A DNA stretch of 64,000 bases, from assembly GCA_009846685.1 (NCBI GenBank), contig VWVY01000001.1, positions 310,001-374,000 of the forward strand, given 5' to 3'. Shown here piece by piece: positions 25,956 to 37,528 of the stretch. This stretch comes from Rhizobiales bacterium SYSU XM002. GTDB lineage: Bacteria; Pseudomonadota; Alphaproteobacteria; Rhizobiales; Beijerinckiaceae. Numbering within the stretch: position 1 is the stretch's first letter; each line of letters starts with the position of its first letter. The notes beneath the pieces are model-generated. The model was not told where the DNA came from. It searched no databases and saw only the letters and a program-made list of their open reading frames with translations. The position numbers were made by a program, and so were the translations under genes.

Positions 25956-26825
25956 TCATTGCGGGAACTGGAGCCTGAAACGCGCCTTGACGCGTTCCGT
26001 GGCATCGGGGTCGAGGTGGGGCGCGAGCAGGCGCGCGAAGGCATGGCGCGTCTGACGGTATTCGTCCGCGCATCCTTCTGCGCGTTCTGTCGGCAACAGT
26101 CCCGATGTCACGAGCATGTCGTATTCCTTCTCGTTGCTGCCATAGGCGAGACAGAGCAGGTTGTACATGCGCTGAAGTGGAAGAGAATGTTCATCCGCTT
26201 GCACCGTCGCGCGCGTGATGCCGAGGCGTCGCCGCTTCAGGTGGCGCGTCGAGCGGAAGCCGGCCTCGTCAAGATAGACATTGGCGATGCCCGCCAGCAT
26301 GTCCTTCGCCTTTTCCGGCGGCATCGCCAGCAGGATGAAGGCGGCGAGCCTGTCGGCCGCATCCTCCTCGCGTCCGAAAACAGGCGTATCGAGGTAGGCG
26401 AAGAGAGCATGCGCCGCCTCATGGATAACCAGTTCGAGAAAGGGGCCGATCCGAGCTCCAACGGCGCTGGCCGGGATAGGTGCCCGACGCTTGGATGCAA
26501 CTTCGCCGATCCATTCGAGATACTCGTAGCACAGCGTGATAGCATCGTTCTCGAACCAGGCGTTGATCTCACCGTCGCATCCCTCGGTCTTGATCAGCAG
26601 CGTCCGGGGCAGGCGGAAGGTCGAAAGAAGATCGCGCACCGGATCGAGTAGCGCCACACGCTTGATCTCATCATGGATTGGCTGGTGCGCCGGATTCTTG
26701 GGTGGCAGGTAGGCGATCTCGACCCTGTTCGGCTTCGCTTCGTCGGCAGCTGTGGTCAAGGCGGCGCAAAAGCACAGCAAAAGGCCGGCCAATGCTGTAC
26801 TCGGTCGCTTCAGGAAGGAAAGCAT
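25956..26825 (-). CDS. DUF4344-type putative secreted metallopeptidase
   Basis: 289 residues with an N-terminal signal peptide (hydrophobic ALAGLLLCFCAALTTA, site near TAA-D). The zincin motif HEAAH is at 135-139, followed 13 residues later by EEDAAD (153-158), which can supply the third zinc ligand. This spacing matches the DUF4344 family of putative zinc metallopeptidases. Conserved Cys at 83, 99 and in LLCLAYG and EGCADEY may form disulfides. The substrate is unknown. It is transcribed in the same direction as the hydroxylase upstream, with a 72-bp gap. Confidence 0.8.
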   Translation of the reverse strand: MLSFLKRPSTALAGLLLCFCAALTTAADEAKPNRVEIAYLPPKNPAHQPIHDEIKRVALLDPVRDLLSTFRLPRTLLIKTEGCDGEINAWFENDAITLCYEYLEWIGEVASKRRAPIPASAVGARIGPFLELVIHEAAHALFAYLDTPVFGREEDAADRLAAFILLAMPPEKAKDMLAGIANVYLDEAGFRSTRHLKRRRLGITRATVQADEHSLPLQRMYNLLCLAYGSNEKEYDMLVTSGLLPTERAEGCADEYRQTRHAFARLLAPHLDPDATERVKARFRLQFPQ

Positions 26826-26897
26826 GGAGACAACTCCTCAGGCGCTCCGCTCAAGGGTGCCACGATGCTCGCGCGAAGGAAAGATCGACGGTCGGCT

Positions 26898-27767
26898 TCA
26901 GGCCAGCGGTCTTGCAAGGCGCCGCAGCGCGCGCAGGCCTTGTCCGATCCTGCGTGCCCAGAGCGTGAAGGGCAGGAGTATCAGCCGGGCGGGATCGGTG
27001 CCCGGAATGCCCTCCCGCTCCGCGCCCATCTTCTCAAGGCACGGCCCGGCCCGGTAATAGGTGCCGAACAGAATGTCGTAAAGCGGGATCATGTTGGCGA
27101 GGTTCTTGCCATAGGCCGGGGGATAGTCGGCGTGATGCCAGCGGTGGAAACGCGGCGAGGCAATCAGCCAGTTGAGCGGCCCGTGGTCGACATCAACCTC
27201 GAAATGGATATAGGCATTGTGCATCGAGGCGAAGACGTAAGCCGCCACGATCATGGCTGAGGGAATGCCGAGCCATGTCAGCAGCGTAATGTAAGCGACG
27301 TTCATCAAGACGAGTTCGAGCACATGAACGCGGAAGGTGGTGAAACCGTTCACGTGCGTATCGGAATGATGGACCGCGTGGATCGGCCAGAACAGCGGCG
27401 TGTGCAGCAGTCGATGGCTCCAGTAATCGGCAAAATCCTTGGCCGCGAGCCCCGCGAGCGCGATGAAGATCCACGGCACGCCAGCCCAGAACTCCTGCGA
27501 TACGCTGGGAATACCGAAGCGCGCGTAGAGAGCGAGCATCTTGCCAGCGATCACATAGACAACCGGCGCGAGAAGGAGATTCACAGAAAGCACGGCGAGC
27601 GTCGCGCCGGTGTTGCGCAGCGCCGCCGCCGAGAGAACCCGTTTGCGCAAGCCGATGGCGCAAGCGAGTGCGGTAAAGCCAGCGATGAAAGCGAAAACAG
27701 CCCAAGTCTTGGGGTTGGCGAAGAACTCCCGATAGCCGAGCAGCAGGATGCTCAGGACTTCGTTCAT
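26898..27767 (-). CDS. Sterol desaturase / fatty acid hydroxylase family membrane protein
   Basis: 289 residues from ATG 27767, preceded by GGGGGCGATA. Several hydrophobic helices flank the di-iron histidine clusters of the FA_hydroxylase superfamily: HRLLH (118-122), HAVHH (130-134), HNAYIH (183-188) and HRWHH (208-212). These ligate a non-haem di-iron centre that hydroxylates or desaturates lipid substrates in the membrane. Bacterial relatives act on carotenoids, hopanoid-like lipids, ornithine lipids or alkylglycerols; nothing nearby fixes the substrate. It is encoded upstream of the metallopeptidase and downstream of guaA on the same strand. Confidence 0.85.
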   Translation of the reverse strand: MNEVLSILLLGYREFFANPKTWAVFAFIAGFTALACAIGLRKRVLSAAALRNTGATLAVLSVNLLLAPVVYVIAGKMLALYARFGIPSVSQEFWAGVPWIFIALAGLAAKDFADYWSHRLLHTPLFWPIHAVHHSDTHVNGFTTFRVHVLELVLMNVAYITLLTWLGIPSAMIVAAYVFASMHNAYIHFEVDVDHGPLNWLIASPRFHRWHHADYPPAYGKNLANMIPLYDILFGTYYRAGPCLEKMGAEREGIPGTDPARLILLPFTLWARRIGQGLRALRRLARPLA

Positions 27768-27882
27768 TATCGCCCCCAACCGTTCTCGATCCGGACGGAA
27801 TAGGGACAGAGATTGATTGAGATTTGATTGAAGCAGCCTGCCTGCCGACTCAAGCCTCTGCGCGCTTATTCGCGTTCGCCGC

Positions 27883-29433
27883 TCATTCCCACTCGATCGT
27901 GCCCGGCGGCTTCGAGGTGATGTCGTAGACCACGCGGTTGATACCCTTGACCTCGTTGATGATGCGCGTCGCGACCCGTCCGAGGAAATTCATGTCGTAG
28001 GGGAAGAAATCCGCCGTCATGCCGTCCGTGGAGGTGACGGCGCGCAGCGCGCAGACGTGGTCATAGGTCCGATAATCGCCCATCACACCGACCGTGCGCA
28101 CCGGCAACAGCACCGCAAACGCTTGCCAGATCACGTCATAAAGCCCGGCCTTGCGGATCTCCTCAAGATAGATCGCATCGGCCTCGCGCAGGATATCGGC
28201 CTTCTCGCGCGTAATTTCGCCGGGAATGCGGATCGCAAGGCCCGGGCCGGGGAAGGGGTGACGGCCCACGAAAGTCTCCGGCAGGCCCAACTCGCGGCCG
28301 AGCGCGCGCACCTCGTCCTTGAAGAGTTCGCGCAAGGGTTCGACGAGCTTGAGGTTCATGCGTTCGGGCAGGCCGCCGACATTGTGGTGGCTCTTGATCG
28401 TCACGCTCGGTCCACCGGAGAACGAGACGCTCTCGATCACATCCGGGTAGAGCGTTCCCTGCGCGAGGAACTCGGCGCCACCGATTTTCCGGGCCTCAGC
28501 CTCGAAAACGTCGATGAAGAGCTTGCCGATGGTCTTGCGTTTCACCTCCGGGTCCGAGACGCCCTTGAGCGCACCGAGAAAGGTCTCGGAGGCGTCCACA
28601 TGGACGAGCGGAATGTTGTAGTGCCCGCGGAACAGGTCCACGACCTGGCTGCTCTCGCCCTTGCGCATCAGCCCGTGATCGACATAGACGCAGGTGAGCT
28701 GGTCGCCCACCGCCTCATGGATCAGCACGGCGGCGACGGAGCTGTCCACGCCGCCCGAAAGCCCGCAGATCACCTTGCCCTTGCCAACCTGCGCGCGGAT
28801 CTTGGCGATCATCTCGGCGCGATAGGCGCCCATCGTCCAGTCCGACTTCAGCCCGACGATGTTGTGGACGAAATTGGCGATAAGCTTAGCGCCATCGGGC
28901 GTATGCACCACCTCGGGGTGGAACATCGTGGTGTAGATGCGGCGCTTCTCGTCCGAGGCGATCGCGAACGGCGCGTTCTCGGAAGTTGCCTTCACGGTGA
29001 AGCCTTCCGGCAGCTTCGTCACGCGGTCGCCGTGGCTCATCCACACGGGATAACGCTGGCCGACTTCCCAGAGTTTGTCGAAGAGCGCGGAGGCCTCCAT
29101 GATCTCGATATCGGCACGACCGAACTCCGCAGCGTGCCCGCCTTCGACCACGCCGCCAAGCTGCACAGCGGTAGTCTGCTGGCCGTAGCAGATTGCGAAG
29201 ATCGGCAGGCCGGATTTGAATACGGCGTCCGGCGCACGGGGCGAACCGTCGCGCGTCACGCTGTCAGGTCCACCGGAGAGGATGATGCCGCGCGGCTTCA
29301 GCTTGGCGAAGGCCTCGTCGGCCTTCTGGTAGGGGTGGATCTCGCAATAAACGCCCGTCTCGCGCACCCGCCGCGCAATGAGCTGCGTCACCTGCGAACC
29401 GAAATCGATAATGAGGATGGAATCGTGCAACAT
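27883..29433 (-). CDS. guaA: GMP synthase (glutamine-hydrolysing)
   Basis: 516 residues, full length. The class-I glutamine amidotransferase domain carries the triad C82 (FAICYGQQT), H172 and E174 (FHPEVVHT). Then comes the ATP-pyrophosphatase P-loop LSGGVDSS (about 225-232), and the C-terminal dimerisation domain ending in [13 protein letters not shown]. It converts XMP to GMP. The partner IMP dehydrogenase (guaB) lies 2.4 kb away on the same strand, and amidophosphoribosyltransferase further on. It follows the methyltransferase gene by 12 bp, so they are probably cotranscribed. Confidence 0.97.
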   Translation of the reverse strand: MLHDSILIIDFGSQVTQLIARRVRETGVYCEIHPYQKADEAFAKLKPRGIILSGGPDSVTRDGSPRAPDAVFKSGLPIFAICYGQQTTAVQLGGVVEGGHAAEFGRADIEIMEASALFDKLWEVGQRYPVWMSHGDRVTKLPEGFTVKATSENAPFAIASDEKRRIYTTMFHPEVVHTPDGAKLIANFVHNIVGLKSDWTMGAYRAEMIAKIRAQVGKGKVICGLSGGVDSSVAAVLIHEAVGDQLTCVYVDHGLMRKGESSQVVDLFRGHYNIPLVHVDASETFLGALKGVSDPEVKRKTIGKLFIDVFEAEARKIGGAEFLAQGTLYPDVIESVSFSGGPSVTIKSHHNVGGLPERMNLKLVEPLRELFKDEVRALGRELGLPETFVGRHPFPGPGLAIRIPGEITREKADILREADAIYLEEIRKAGLYDVIWQAFAVLLPVRTVGVMGDYRTYDHVCALRAVTSTDGMTADFFPYDMNFLGRVATRIINEVKGINRVVYDITSKPPGTIEWE

Positions 29434-29445
29434 GCGGATGTCTCG

Positions 29446-30753
29446 TCAGGTTGAGCGGTTCAGAACGGCGATAAAAAACCCGTCCGTGTTCGTCCGGCGC
29501 GGGGTGAGCAGCAGGCCGAGCTTGCGGCAATCGGTGAAGGCAGCGAGCGCGGGCAGGGAACGCGCCCCGGCATTCGCAGCCGGATCGGCAACCGAGAAAT
29601 CCGGATGGCGCTCGAGAAAAGCCGAAACCTGTGCGCCGTTCTCCTCGTCGAGCAGCGAGCAGGTGATATAGACGAGCCGGCCGCCGGGCTTCACGTAACG
29701 CGCGGCATGGTCGAGCACCTCGCGCTGTTCGCCGGTGCGAAGGTCGAGCGAATTGGGGCGCATGCGCCATTTGGCGTCTGGGTGACGCCGCCAGGTGCCC
29801 GTGCCGGTGCAGGGGGCATCGACGAGCACGAGATCCATCTTCCGGGCGAGATCCTTGAGATCCATGACGCCGTTTTTCGGTGTCCGCACCTGCACGTTGC
29901 GGACGCCGGCGCGGGTCAGGCGGTCGTGGATCGGCGCGAGGCGTCGCTGATCGGAATCGGTCGCGAAAATCTGCCCCTTGTTGTTCATCTCGCCGGCCAT
30001 CGCGAGCGTCTTGCCGCCGCCGCCCGCGCAGAGGTCGAGCACCTGCATGCCCGGCTGAACACCAGCAAGCAGACTCACCAGTTGCGAACCTTCATCCTGC
30101 ACCTCGACGGCGCCCTTGAGGAAGGCAGGTTCGGATTGCACATGCGGCACACGCCCCTCGGCATTCGGGCGGATTCGCAGACCGTAGGGCGAAATCGGCG
30201 TTTCCTCGGGGTCGATATGGCCGAGGGCTTCCAGCGCCTTGAGGCGGATGATCTTGAGCGGATTGACCCGCAGATCGACCGGCGCGCGCGCGGCCATAGC
30301 GGAGAGTTCATCGACCTTTTCGGCGCCGAACGCCCGTTCGAAAGAAGCGTCGAGCCATTCGGGATAATCGCCACGGACAGGGGCGGGTGCGTCGACGAGG
30401 CTGTTCGCAGACAAAGCCGCGCGCTCGTTGTCCGAAAGCGGAGCAGGGGCAAAGCGGTCGCCCGAACAGAGATTGCCGATTTCCTCCACGCTCATTCCGC
30501 GCAGGCCGCGCAACATGCCGAGGAGGATCGCACGCGGTGCGGGCTCGGTGTTGCGATCACCGGCGCGCCAGGCGGCAGATGCTTTCACGCGTAGGCTGTC
30601 ATGCACGAGATTGCCTACGGCGTTACGGTCGCCCGAGCCCGCATAACGGTTCGCATTGCCCCATTCCTTGAGAACGGTGGCGAGCGGGCGCTTCTGGGTT
30701 TGCAAGGCTTCGAGGATGCCGATGGCGGCGCTGAGACGGGCAGCGGGAGTCAT
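29446..30753 (-). CDS. RsmB/NOP family RNA (cytosine-5) methyltransferase
   Basis: 435 residues from ATG 30753 (MTPAARLSAAIGILE). The N-terminal helical part is followed by the SAM-binding motif DLCAGGGGKT (240-249). The two cysteines of RNA m5C methyltransferases are C315 in DAPCTGTG and C365 in YITCSLLDEENG (nucleophile). It belongs to the RsmB/Nop2/NSUN superfamily; the exact rRNA or tRNA target is not defined by sequence. The arrangement with guaA 12 bp downstream and guaB upstream is a common one in Hyphomicrobiales. Confidence 0.88.
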   Translation of the reverse strand: MTPAARLSAAIGILEALQTQKRPLATVLKEWGNANRYAGSGDRNAVGNLVHDSLRVKASAAWRAGDRNTEPAPRAILLGMLRGLRGMSVEEIGNLCSGDRFAPAPLSDNERAALSANSLVDAPAPVRGDYPEWLDASFERAFGAEKVDELSAMAARAPVDLRVNPLKIIRLKALEALGHIDPEETPISPYGLRIRPNAEGRVPHVQSEPAFLKGAVEVQDEGSQLVSLLAGVQPGMQVLDLCAGGGGKTLAMAGEMNNKGQIFATDSDQRRLAPIHDRLTRAGVRNVQVRTPKNGVMDLKDLARKMDLVLVDAPCTGTGTWRRHPDAKWRMRPNSLDLRTGEQREVLDHAARYVKPGGRLVYITCSLLDEENGAQVSAFLERHPDFSVADPAANAGARSLPALAAFTDCRKLGLLLTPRRTNTDGFFIAVLNRST

Positions 30754-30934
30754 GGCTTGCCTTGCGGGAAATCGGACCAGCCTGTCAAGGCGGCGGCCGG
30801 TCGATAACGAAGAATTACCCAGGTTTGGCAGTAAATTCCGCCGTTTGCGCAAGGGGGCGGAAACCACGCCTCGCTTCCGCCATATTTGGGGCGGAGGCGA
30901 TCCGGGTTCTGTTTTTCCGCTTCAGGAGCTTTTC

Positions 30935-31084
30935 ATGTCCCGCATCATCCGCGGCGCGCTCGCCGCCGCTCTTCTCGTTGCCGTCGCCGCCTGCGCGACT
31001 CAGCCGCAGGCCGGCGATCCGGGTCCGGCTCCCGCCCGCAAGCTCGACGCCAAGACTATGCTGGAGTGCGGCAAGCGCTGCTGA
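30935..31084 (+). CDS. Very small lipoprotein, 49 residues
   Basis: ATG 30935 with CAGGAGC 8 nt upstream. Signal segment MSRIIRGALAAALLVAVAA, then lipobox VAAC with the lipidated Cys at 20. The mature chain is only about 30 residues, Pro-rich (QPQAGDPGPAPARK), ending MLECGKRC with two further cysteines. It is followed directly by an excellent terminator, which supports a real, separately transcribed gene. Small entericidin-like lipoproteins are comparable in size, but no sequence match is claimed. Confidence 0.7.
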   Translation: MSRIIRGALAAALLVAVAACATQPQAGDPGPAPARKLDAKTMLECGKRC

Positions 31085-31103
31085 GCGCCGAACCTGCCCG
31101 TTG

Positions 31104-31517
31104 CTAGGCGCTTTCCTGATCCCCCGGTTCCGGGGGATTTTTTTTGCCTGCCCGTCCGATGACGACGAAAGGCAGCAGCACCCCGACAACGAACGGGATT
31201 GCCAGCAGTTTAGCCTCGAACGCACGCGACGTAAGAAGGTTCGTGGCGACGGCGACTATCACAAGATAGGCAATCGTCGAGGGGAGGGGCGGATAGCCCA
31301 TTGCCCGGAACCGGCGCCAGATGAGCGCCACGCTGCCGAGCGCGAAAAGTGCACCGGCCGTGATCACCGCAATCATCAGCACGACCATGGAATCGAGCGG
31401 CATCGCAATCGCATATCCAGCGGCGACGATCGCGAGGCAGGCGGCCGTCAACGCCAGCGCTGACCGAATGAAGCGTTGCCTGTCCGTGGGATCGAGGCGG
31501 GCGAACAGGGTGTTCAA
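31104..31517 (-). CDS. Small inner-membrane protein, 137 residues, unknown function
   Basis: Four hydrophobic helices (ALALTAACLAIVAAGYAIA; VVLMIAVITAGALFALG; STIAYLVIVAVATNLL; LLAIPFVVGVLLPFVVIG) are connected by short basic loops (RLDPTDRQRF, WRRFRAMG). The pattern is that of a polytopic membrane protein without catalytic residues. The last 13 residues (KKNPPEPGDQESA) are encoded by DNA that also forms the terminator of the convergent lipoprotein gene. Confidence 0.7.
   Translation of the reverse strand: MNTLFARLDPTDRQRFIRSALALTAACLAIVAAGYAIAMPLDSMVVLMIAVITAGALFALGSVALIWRRFRAMGYPPLPSTIAYLVIVAVATNLLTSRAFEAKLLAIPFVVGVLLPFVVIGRAGKKNPPEPGDQESA
31119..31145 (+). terminator. Rho-independent terminator of the small lipoprotein gene
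   Basis: ATCCCCCG-GTT-CCGGGGGAT followed by a run of eight or more T gives a textbook intrinsic terminator. It ends the lipoprotein transcript 35 bp after its stop and lies inside the 3' coding end of the opposite-strand membrane protein gene. Confidence 0.9.
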
Positions 31518-31553
31518 GACAAACTCCCGGCAAAACAGGTTCCTGACGTGAAA

Positions 31554-31573
31554 AGACCCGCCTGAGCGGGTCT
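31554..31573 (-). terminator. Rho-independent terminator of the 36-residue peptide gene
   Basis: AGACCCGC-CTGA-GCGGGTCT; read leftwards the stem is followed by TTTT (31550-31553). It lies 23 bp after the stop of the small secreted peptide at 31596 and gives it a discrete transcript end. Confidence 0.75.
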
Positions 31574-31595
31574 CCTGAGCGAAATACCGGGCCAG

Positions 31596-31706
31596 TCAGA
31601 CGCAACGCCCGTTATAGTAGCGTTTGCCGGTATTCGTGCCGCAGCTGCCGGCGAAAGCCGGAACGGCAAAGGTTGCAAGAAGCACAACAAGAACGAATTT
31701 CTTCAT
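31596..31706 (-). CDS. Tiny secreted two-cysteine peptide, 36 residues
   Basis: From ATG 31706 with GGGGGACTTC just upstream. Signal peptide MKKFVLVVLLATFAVPAFA, cleavage after AFA, leaving a mature peptide of about 17 residues, GSCGTNTGKRYYNGRCV. Two cysteines near the ends would close a small loop with basic and aromatic residues. It has its own ribosome site and its own terminator and follows guaB on the same strand by 80 bp. I know no function. Confidence 0.65.
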   Translation of the reverse strand: MKKFVLVVLLATFAVPAFAGSCGTNTGKRYYNGRCV

Positions 31707-31786
31707 GAAGTCCCCCAGTTTGGCTGCGATTCGCAATCTGAACCGCGATGCAAACGGTATTCTCATCACGAATTCTTGCCAATAGA

Positions 31787-34656
<2,870 letters not shown>

Positions 34657-34702
34657 GATGGCTGGTTTCGCAAGTTTCGCGCCAGAAGATGGAAAACCGG
34701 AC

Positions 34703-35296
34703 ATGTCATCGCTGCTGCCGCTCGTGCTGGGCCTCGCACTCTTTTTCGGGGGGCACCTCATCTCACGCATCGGCAATGTCCGATCCGATCTCATCGCAAA
34801 GCTGGGGATGGGCGCCTATCGCGGGCTCTATTCCGCGCTGGCGCTGGCGGGCTTTGGCCTGATCGTTTACGGCTTCGGGCATTATCGCGCCTCGGGCATG
34901 ATCCCGGTCTGGAGCAGCCCGCGCTGGATGGCGCATCTCGTCATCCCGCTGATGTGGGTGAGCTTCGTCCTTCTTGCCGCGACCTGGCTGCCCGGCACGA
35001 TCAAGGCCAAGGCAAAGCACCCGATGCTCGCGGCGGTGAAGATCTGGGCCTTCTCGCATCTTCTGGCCAATGGCGATCTTGGCTCGATCCTGATGTTCGG
35101 CGCTTTCCTCGCCTGGGCGGTGATGGCGAGGATCGCACTGAAGAAGTCCGGTGGAACGGAGGTGCTGCCCGGAGCCGAAGCACTTGCGGGAAGCCGGCGC
35201 AACGATGTTCTCGCGATTCTCGTCGGCACCGGCTTAACGCTCGCCTTCATCACCGGCCTGCACCGTTTCCTGATCGGCGTGCCGATTCTCTCGTGA
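34703..35296 (+). CDS. NnrU family membrane protein
   Basis: 197 residues from ATG 34703. About six hydrophobic helices. NnrU hallmarks: FFGGHLISR near the N-terminus, MGAYRGLYSALALAGFGLIVYGF, PMLAAVKIWAFSHLLANGDLGSILMFGAFLAWAV. NnrU is related to phosphatidylethanolamine N-methyltransferase-like/NnrU proteins and has been linked to nitrite/nitric oxide metabolism in denitrifiers. No denitrification genes lie here, so the role is undefined. It is divergent from the Asp-box gene, with 46 bp between starts. Confidence 0.85.
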   Translation: MSSLLPLVLGLALFFGGHLISRIGNVRSDLIAKLGMGAYRGLYSALALAGFGLIVYGFGHYRASGMIPVWSSPRWMAHLVIPLMWVSFVLLAATWLPGTIKAKAKHPMLAAVKIWAFSHLLANGDLGSILMFGAFLAWAVMARIALKKSGGTEVLPGAEALAGSRRNDVLAILVGTGLTLAFITGLHRFLIGVPILS

Positions 35297-35324
35297 AGCC
35301 ACGGATTCGCCGTGCTGCGCACGC

Positions 35325-35360
35325 TTTTTTGACGAAGCGGGTATCCACTTCGGTCAAAAA
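35325..35360. repeat. Intergenic imperfect palindrome, rhizobial-repeat-like
   Basis: TTTTTTGACGAAG and CTTCGGTCAAAAA face each other across CGGGTATCCA, with one bulged base. Read on the minus strand, GAAGTGGATACCCGCTTCG resembles GAAGTGGATACCGGTTCG-type intergenic repeats that I recall from Hyphomicrobiales. It lies between nnrU and the YfgM-like gene and may also serve as a transcription end for nnrU. Confidence 0.5.
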
Positions 35361-35407
35361 TGCTTTATACGGCTCGAAGCAACGCGCAGCCGCCTGAAGG
35401 GCCCCAG

Positions 35408-36073
35408 ATGACCGATATTTTCCGCGAGGTGGATGAAGAAGTCCGCCGCGACAAGGCAACCGAGTTCTGGAACAAGCACGGTAACAAGCTCATCATCGGC
35501 GCGGTGGCCATCGTGCTCGCCGTTGGAGGTTGGCGCTTTTACAGGGATTACCAGTTCAAGGAGCGTGCCGCGTTAGGGGCGCAGTTCGAGGCTTCAATCG
35601 CCGAAGCCGAGGCCGGAAAAACCGATGCGCTCGCCGCCGTGGCAGGACAAAAGACCGGGACCTATCCTACTCTAGCACGCTTCCGGCTCGCCAGCGAACT
35701 CGCGGCCAAGGCGAAGGACGATGCAGGCCGTAAGGACGCGGTATCCGCGTTCGATACGCTCGCGAACGATGCGGCGCTGCCCGCCGAATGGCGAGATATC
35801 GCGCGTCTGCGCGCCGGCATGGTGCTGGTCGATGGTGGCAGCTACGATGAGGTCGAGAAACGCCTGACGCCGCTCTCCGCGCCGGGGCAGACCTTCGCCA
35901 ATGCTGCGCGCGAGGCGATTGCGCTCGCCGCCTACCGCGCCGGCAAGTTCGACAAGGCGCTCGATGCGCTTCAGGCGATCGTGCTTGACGTCGACGCGCC
36001 AGCCAATCTCCGCCAGCGCGCCGAGACCCTGCTCGCCGTCGTCCGCTCCGGGCCCGTCGGCGCCAAGAAGTAA
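35408..36073 (+). CDS. YfgM-like tetratricopeptide membrane protein
   Basis: 221 residues from ATG 35408 ([21 protein letters not shown]). An N-terminal cytoplasmic stretch, one transmembrane helix ([18 protein letters not shown], about 24-41) and a periplasmic alpha-helical TPR_21-type domain ([45 protein letters not shown]). This matches the YfgM/ancillary SecYEG translocon subunit family, which escorts exported proteins to periplasmic chaperones. It is 11 bp upstream of der; yfgM, bamB and der cluster in many proteobacteria, which supports the call, although bamB is missing here. Confidence 0.85.
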   Translation: MTDIFREVDEEVRRDKATEFWNKHGNKLIIGAVAIVLAVGGWRFYRDYQFKERAALGAQFEASIAEAEAGKTDALAAVAGQKTGTYPTLARFRLASELAAKAKDDAGRKDAVSAFDTLANDAALPAEWRDIARLRAGMVLVDGGSYDEVEKRLTPLSAPGQTFANAAREAIALAAYRAGKFDKALDALQAIVLDVDAPANLRQRAETLLAVVRSGPVGAKK

Positions 36074-36084
36074 CGGGCGCGACG

Positions 36085-37482
36085 ATGCCCTTCACGCTTG
36101 CGCTGGTCGGCCGCCCTAACGTCGGCAAATCGACGATGTTCAATCGGCTGGTCGGCAAGAAGCTGGCGCTGGTGGACGATCAACCCGGCGTGACGCGCGA
36201 CCGTCGCGAGGGAGACGCCAAACTCGCCGACCTCTCCTTCACGGTGATCGACACGGCGGGCCTGGAAGAGGCGCGCGAGGGCTCGCTGACCGCACGGATG
36301 CGTGAGCAGACCGAAGCCGCGATCCACGACGCCGATTGTGTACTCTTCATGATCGACGCCCGTGCCGGTCTCACACCGGACGATCGCTTCTTCGCCGAGA
36401 TTGTCCGCAAGACCGATACGCCCGTGATCGTCGCCGCCAACAAGGCTGAGGGGAAGGGCGCCTCCGCCGGCATCATCGAGGCTTACGAACTCGGTTTCGG
36501 CGATCCGGTGCCCGTTTCCGCCGAACATGGCGAGGGCATGGGCGAACTCTACGACGTGCTCCAGCCGCTGGTCGACGCCTTCGAGGAAGACGAAGCCGCG
36601 ATCCGCGAGGCGGCTGCGCGCGAGACGGTTCAAGCCGCCGAGGGCGAGGAGGAGGACGATCCCTCCCGACCCGTGCGCATCGCCATCGTCGGACGGCCGA
36701 ACGCCGGGAAATCGACGCTCATCAACGCGATGCTCGGTGAGGAGCGTCTGTTGACCGGCCCGGAGGCGGGCATCACCCGCGATTCCATCGGGCTCGACTG
36801 GGAATGGCGCGGGCGGCCGATGAAGGTGTTCGACACCGCCGGCCTGAGGAAGCGGGCACGCATCGAAGACAAGGTCGAGAAGCTCGCGGCGGCGGACGCC
36901 ATCCGCGCGGTGAAGTTCGCGGAGGTTGTCGTCATCCTGCTCGACGCGACGATCCCCTTCGAGAAACAGGACCTGACGATTATCGATCTGTGTGAACGCG
37001 AAGGCCGCGCGGTCGTGATCGGCCTCAACAAGTGGGATTTGATCGAGAGCCGTGGTGCGACGCTTTCGGGATTGAAGGAAGAAGCGGCGCGGCTCCTACC
37101 ACAAGTGCGCGGCTGCCCCGTGGTGCCGCTTTCGGGCCTCTCGGGGCAGGGGATCGACCGGCTGATGGAAGGTGTGATGCAGATGCATCAGGTCTGGAAC
37201 CGGCGCGTGCCGACCGCGCGCATCAACCGCTGGCTGGAAAACGTCAAGGCCAATCACCCCCCGCCCGCCGTCTCGGGGCGGCGCATCAAGCTGCGCTACA
37301 TGACGCAGACGAAAACCCGCCCGCCGCAGTTCTCGCTGTTCGGCAACCAGCTCGATGCTTTGCCGGAGAGCTACAAGCGCTATCTCGTCAATTCGATCCG
37401 CGAGACCTTCGATCTGCCGGGCGTGCCGATCCGCCTCGCGATGCGGACTTCCGACAACCCTTTCGACAAGGGGAAGAAATGA
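36085..37482 (+). CDS. der: Ribosome-biogenesis GTPase Der (EngA)
   Basis: 465 residues with tandem GTPase domains. First G1 [12 protein letters not shown] (about 8-19) with DTAGLEE; second G1 [12 protein letters not shown] (about 208-219) with [11 protein letters not shown] and NKWDL. The C-terminal KH-like domain follows ([18 protein letters not shown]). An acidic linker ([12 protein letters not shown]) separates the G domains. Der is essential for 50S subunit assembly. A strong hairpin follows the stop. Confidence 0.97.
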   Translation: MPFTLALVGRPNVGKSTMFNRLVGKKLALVDDQPGVTRDRREGDAKLADLSFTVIDTAGLEEAREGSLTARMREQTEAAIHDADCVLFMIDARAGLTPDDRFFAEIVRKTDTPVIVAANKAEGKGASAGIIEAYELGFGDPVPVSAEHGEGMGELYDVLQPLVDAFEEDEAAIREAAARETVQAAEGEEEDDPSRPVRIAIVGRPNAGKSTLINAMLGEERLLTGPEAGITRDSIGLDWEWRGRPMKVFDTAGLRKRARIEDKVEKLAAADAIRAVKFAEVVVILLDATIPFEKQDLTIIDLCEREGRAVVIGLNKWDLIESRGATLSGLKEEAARLLPQVRGCPVVPLSGLSGQGIDRLMEGVMQMHQVWNRRVPTARINRWLENVKANHPPPAVSGRRIKLRYMTQTKTRPPQFSLFGNQLDALPESYKRYLVNSIRETFDLPGVPIRLAMRTSDNPFDKGKK

Positions 37483-37516
37483 AAAAAGGCCCGGAAAACC
37501 GGGCCTTTCCTTTTTC
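37482..37516. terminator. Bidirectional intrinsic terminator between der and the convergent gene
   Basis: AAGGCCCGG-AAAA-CCGGGCCTT (37486-37507) has A-tract on the left and TTTCCTTTTT on the right. It can therefore terminate der rightwards and the convergent secreted-protein gene leftwards. Confidence 0.9.
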
Positions 37517-37528
37517 GAAGGGAGCCGA

